Assembly: GCA_016931895.1 (NCBI GenBank)
Contig: JAFGDY010000006.1
Location: 1 to 33,788, forward strand
Length of the DNA stretch: 33,788 nt
Source: Anaerolineae bacterium
GTDB lineage: Bacteria; Chloroflexota; Anaerolineae; 4572-78; J111
Direction of reading: 5' to 3'
Part shown: piece by piece, positions 31,523 to 33,788 of the stretch
Numbering within the stretch: position 1 is the first letter of the stretch
Layout of the letters: every line of letters starts with the position of its first letter
Position numbers and translations under genes: made by a program
The notes under the pieces: generated by a model
The model's database searches: none
What the model was told of the DNA's origin: nothing
Seen by the model: the letters and a program-made list of their open reading frames with translations, nothing else

Positions 31523-32434
31523 ATGAGTAACATTAATCCCGCAATTTCTATGCCCAAACCAAATCTGGGGCGCGCAGCCCTGGGGGCATTGGTCACCGGC
31601 GCAGTGGCAACAGGCTTTGCCCCTGTTTTTGTGCGCTTGAGCGAGCTTGGCCCCAGCGCCACCGCCTTTTGGCGCGTGGCCCTGGCCGTGCCTGTATTTT
31701 GGCTGGTACTGAATGTTGAGAGGCAGCATACCACTCCACCCGGGCCCCACTCTCGCGCCATCGGTTATCGCTGGCTGGCGGTGGCCGGCCTGTTTTACGC
31801 CTTCGATCTGGCCGTGTGGCATTGGTCGCTCATTTTGACCACTGTGGCCAACGCCACTTTGTTGACCAATTTTGCCCCCATTTTTGTCACCCTGGCCGCC
31901 TGGTTGTTATTTGGCGAACGCTTTAAGCGAATGTTTCTATTGGGGTTGGTCCTGGCCCTGGCCGGCGCGATCATGCTCATTGGCCAGAGTTTTTCGCTAG
32001 GCTCCCAAAATTTACTGGGCGATATATTGGGTTTGGTGTCGGCCATGTTTTATGGGTGTTACCTGCTCACCGTGAAACAACTACGGAACCACTTTTCCGC
32101 CGCCACCATTATGACCTGGGGCGGCGTGACCAGCAGCAGCGCCTTTTTAGTTTTTGCCTTTGTCTCCGGCGAGCATTTAGTGGCGTTCACGCTTCAGGGT
32201 TGGGCTATTTTAATTGGCATGGCCCTGGTTTCTCAGGTGAGCGGCCAGGGTTTGATTGCTTATGCGCTGGCCCATTTGCCCGCCTCCTTTTCCGCGGTCA
32301 CGTTGTTGTTGCAGCCGGTGGTGGCGGCTTTTTTGGCCTGGTTTATTCTGGCGGAGGGTTTAGGCCCCTGGCAGGCCCTGGGCGGCCTGGTTGTGCTGGC
32401 CGGAATTTGGCTGGCCCGGCGGGGAAGCCGTTAA
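31523..32434 (+). CDS. EamA/DMT family transporter
   Basis: A 303-residue membrane protein with about ten helices made of two EamA repeats (first about 20-150, second about 165-300; RLSELGPSATAFWRVALAVP and LLLQPVVAAFLAWFILAEG are family-typical). These drug/metabolite transporters export small molecules such as amino acids. The substrate is unknown. ATG 31523 is preferred (GCAGGGG upstream), starting 10 bases after lysC, so the two are probably co-transcribed and an amino-acid exporter role is possible. Confidence 0.85.
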   Translation: MSNINPAISMPKPNLGRAALGALVTGAVATGFAPVFVRLSELGPSATAFWRVALAVPVFWLVLNVERQHTTPPGPHSRAIGYRWLAVAGLFYAFDLAVWHWSLILTTVANATLLTNFAPIFVTLAAWLLFGERFKRMFLLGLVLALAGAIMLIGQSFSLGSQNLLGDILGLVSAMFYGCYLLTVKQLRNHFSAATIMTWGGVTSSSAFLVFAFVSGEHLVAFTLQGWAILIGMALVSQVSGQGLIAYALAHLPASFSAVTLLLQPVVAAFLAWFILAEGLGPWQALGGLVVLAGIWLARRGSR

Positions 32435-32460
32435 ATCATCCAGGTTGTTACCCCCTTTAT

Positions 32461-32524
32461 CGTCATGTTGCTCCGAGCGATAGCGAGGAATCTTTTTGCT
32501 TGTCTTGAGTGAAGCCGAAGGATG
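32461..32524. repeat. Dispersed intergenic repeat, copy 1
   Basis: The sequence around CGTCATGTTGCTCCGAGCGA and TAGCGAGGAATC followed by GTGAAGCCGAAGGAT resembles the widely scattered GTCATTCTGAGCG...GAAGAATCT intergenic repeat family seen in many bacterial genomes. It lies in the 111-base gap between convergent genes. A related copy lies at 33363-33434. Confidence 0.55.
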
Positions 32525-32545
32525 GCGCCCAAACAGTGACGCCTC

Positions 32546-33307
32546 TTAATTGAGGGGGATCGGCTCGCCCAATACGGGCGCCGGTTTTTGCCGGATAACG
32601 TCAAAGAGGGCGTTGACGGTGGCCAGAAACTCGCGGGTTTTGGACCACCGGACGGAAAGCGGATGGTAGGTTCGCAAGTCCGCGTTTACCCCCACGGCCT
32701 CCACCCCCAAATTGCGGCAGGTGAACAAGGCCCGCGGCAGGTGAAAATTCTGCGTCACCAATACCGCCGAGTCAAGCCGGAAAATAGCTTTGGCCCGGTA
32801 GCAGGTATCGTAAGTGCGCCGTCCCGCGTAGTCGGGCTGAATATTTTCGGCGGGCACGCCTCTACTGAGGGCATAGTCCATCATTCGCCCCGGTTCGTCG
32901 TAATCGGCAAAACGGTTGTCGCCGCTTAAAAGCAATTTATCCACTTTTCCGGCCTCATACAACTGCACGGCTGTTTCTACTCGATCCAGCAACATCGCGC
33001 TCAGCCGGCCATCTTTGTATATTCTGGCCCCAAACACAATGGCCACCCGCTCCGGCGGAACGTCATCCGGCGCGTAGATGAGACGGTGGTAATACTTGCT
33101 TACCAGCCAGGGCCACAGGCAAAGAAAAATGCCCGCGCCCAAGCCAATCCCCAAAATAATGAGGAGGATTCTGGGCCAACGTTTGATTTTTGTTTTGGCG
33201 TGTTTAAAAAAAAGCAAATCCAGCGCCTTGTTGCATAAAAAATTAAGTCGCTGTAGTGTAGCATAACTCAGCCGCTGTAGATGGTCAATTTCCCTACAAC
33301 CGGCCAA
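32546..33307 (-). CDS. DUF218 (SanA/YdcF/ElyC-like) membrane-anchored protein
   Basis: The frame covers 253 residues from a TTG at 33307. A second TTG at 33217 with AAGG upstream gives a better-looking 223-residue protein that begins shortly before the membrane helix (IKRWPRILLIILGIGLG). The extracytoplasmic part is a DUF218 domain, with VFGARIYKDGRLS, LLLSGDNR, YAGRRTYDT and VTQNFHLPRA, as in SanA and ElyC. Relatives affect cell-envelope integrity and vancomycin tolerance, but the chemistry is not known. It converges on the EamA transporter gene. Confidence 0.83.
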   Translation of the reverse strand: MAGCREIDHLQRLSYATLQRLNFLCNKALDLLFFKHAKTKIKRWPRILLIILGIGLGAGIFLCLWPWLVSKYYHRLIYAPDDVPPERVAIVFGARIYKDGRLSAMLLDRVETAVQLYEAGKVDKLLLSGDNRFADYDEPGRMMDYALSRGVPAENIQPDYAGRRTYDTCYRAKAIFRLDSAVLVTQNFHLPRALFTCRNLGVEAVGVNADLRTYHPLSVRWSKTREFLATVNALFDVIRQKPAPVLGEPIPLN

Positions 33308-33362
33308 TCATCAGGCAACGGTTTTTTTGCATACACCGGCATGTCATTAGTAGGCCGTGAGG

Positions 33363-33434
33363 CCGAGAAATCTCCTTAACCCCCTACCTTTGGGAGAAGA
33401 TTTCTCGTTGCTGCGTTCCTCAAAATGACATTTC
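33363..33434. repeat. Dispersed intergenic repeat, copy 2, with inverted ends
   Basis: CGAGAAATCT (33364-33373) pairs with AGATTTCTCG (33398-33407), and on the - strand the element reads TGTCATTTTGAGGAACGCAG followed by CAACGAGAAATCT. It is the same general family as 32461-32524, in the opposite gap flanking the DUF218 gene. Confidence 0.55.
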
Positions 33435-33476
33435 AGAAAAACACCCTGAGATTTGCCATCCGTTCTCAGGCCATTA

Positions 33477-33788
33477 TTAAACCTCTTTCATACTCAAGCC
33501 AACGCGCCCGCGCTGAACGTCCACACTCATCACCTTCACCTTCACCACGTCGCCCACCTTCACCACTTCAAACGGGTTTTTTATGTAACGGTCGGCCAAC
33601 TGGCTAATGTGCACCAGTCCATCCTGCTTAACCCCAATATCCACAAACGCGCCAAAATCAACCACGTTGCGCACCGTGCCGGCCAGCACCATCCCTTCGC
33701 GCAGGTCTTCCATTTTAAGCACGTCCTGGCGCAGCAAAGGTTTGGGTAAATCATCGCGGGGGTCGCGGCCCGGTTTGGCCAGGGCCTC
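33477..33788 (-). CDS. Tex-family RNA-binding protein, C-terminal fragment (runs off the window)
   Basis: Read from the right edge, the frame is open without a start: EALAKPGRDPRDDLPKP, then VLKMEDLREGM, an S1 RNA-binding domain (VRNVVDFGAFVDIGVKQDG and LVHISQLADR), ending VGLSMKEV. This is the typical end of the transcription accessory protein Tex, a roughly 750-residue S1 protein of the YqgF/HhH/S1 type. Only 104 codons, including the stop, are visible. A start inside the window would be wrong because the family sequence continues to the edge. Confidence 0.9.
   Translation of the reverse strand, partial: EALAKPGRDPRDDLPKPLLRQDVLKMEDLREGMVLAGTVRNVVDFGAFVDIGVKQDGLVHISQLADRYIKNPFEVVKVGDVVKVKVMSVDVQRGRVGLSMKEV

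Noticed and set aside
1-33788. tRNA or rRNA genes
   Set aside because: Scanning the gaps by eye showed no T-loop (GTTCGAAT-like) with matching acceptor stem and no rRNA-like sequence.

Overview
The window reads as a chromosomal piece of an aerobic member of the Chloroflexota, most like the Anaerolineae/Caldilineae side of the phylum. This is inferred from gene content: Alternative Complex III (ACIII) joined to a caa3-type oxidase, a Bacillus/cyanobacteria-like SUF system with SufU and a divergent SufR-type repressor, and moderately GC-rich, GGCC-rich coding sequence. No rRNA, tRNA, CRISPR array or transposase was found. At least 26 full-length genes are present, plus a partial one at the right edge.

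Layout. (1) 1-1050 is a non-coding, partly AT-rich stretch full of palindromes, ending in the leader of a polyamine-type ABC transporter operon (1051-4935, + strand: lipoprotein, two permeases, ATPase). A SURF1 oxidase-assembly gene follows two bases after the ATPase gene. (2) A pentapeptide-repeat gene (5761-6534, +) runs tail-to-tail into the respiratory operon and overlaps it. (3) 19288-6486 on the - strand is one long respiratory operon: actA, actB, actC, actD, actE, actF (ACIII, quinol to cytochrome c), a small one-helix protein, a SCO copper chaperone, then cytochrome oxidase subunits II (fused to cytochrome c), I (A2-type), III and IV. Together they make a complete quinol-to-oxygen electron route that replaces complex III (bc1). 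(4) 19650-28064 is an iron-sulfur island. A sufR-like repressor and an Mrp/ApbC scaffold ATPase lie on the - strand. Divergent from them on the + strand are sufC, sufB, sufD, sufS, sufU, a Rieske ferredoxin and a SufT-like MIP18 protein. (5) Downstream on + are a cysteine synthase preceded by a strongly folded 152-bp element, an atypical receiver-only protein, an aspartate kinase behind a clear terminator, and an EamA transporter. (6) On - at the right edge are a SanA/YdcF-like DUF218 protein and the C-terminus of Tex.

How it fits together. The SUF island makes Fe-S clusters, the cysteine synthase can supply the sulfur donor, and the neighbouring ACIII is a heavy consumer: ActB carries 16 Cys in four ferredoxin-like motifs. 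ActA, ActE and oxidase subunit II add seven c-type hemes. SCO and SURF1 serve copper and heme insertion in the oxidase.

Most worth a second look: an out-of-frame 49-codon extension of ActB directly after its stop, reachable by a -1 shift or one missing G; a terminator-like hairpin in the suf leader; a 152-bp inverted-repeat-bounded structured element before the cysteine synthase; large intercistronic hairpins inside the suf and cox operons; and a receiver domain that seems to lack its phospho-acceptor Asp.
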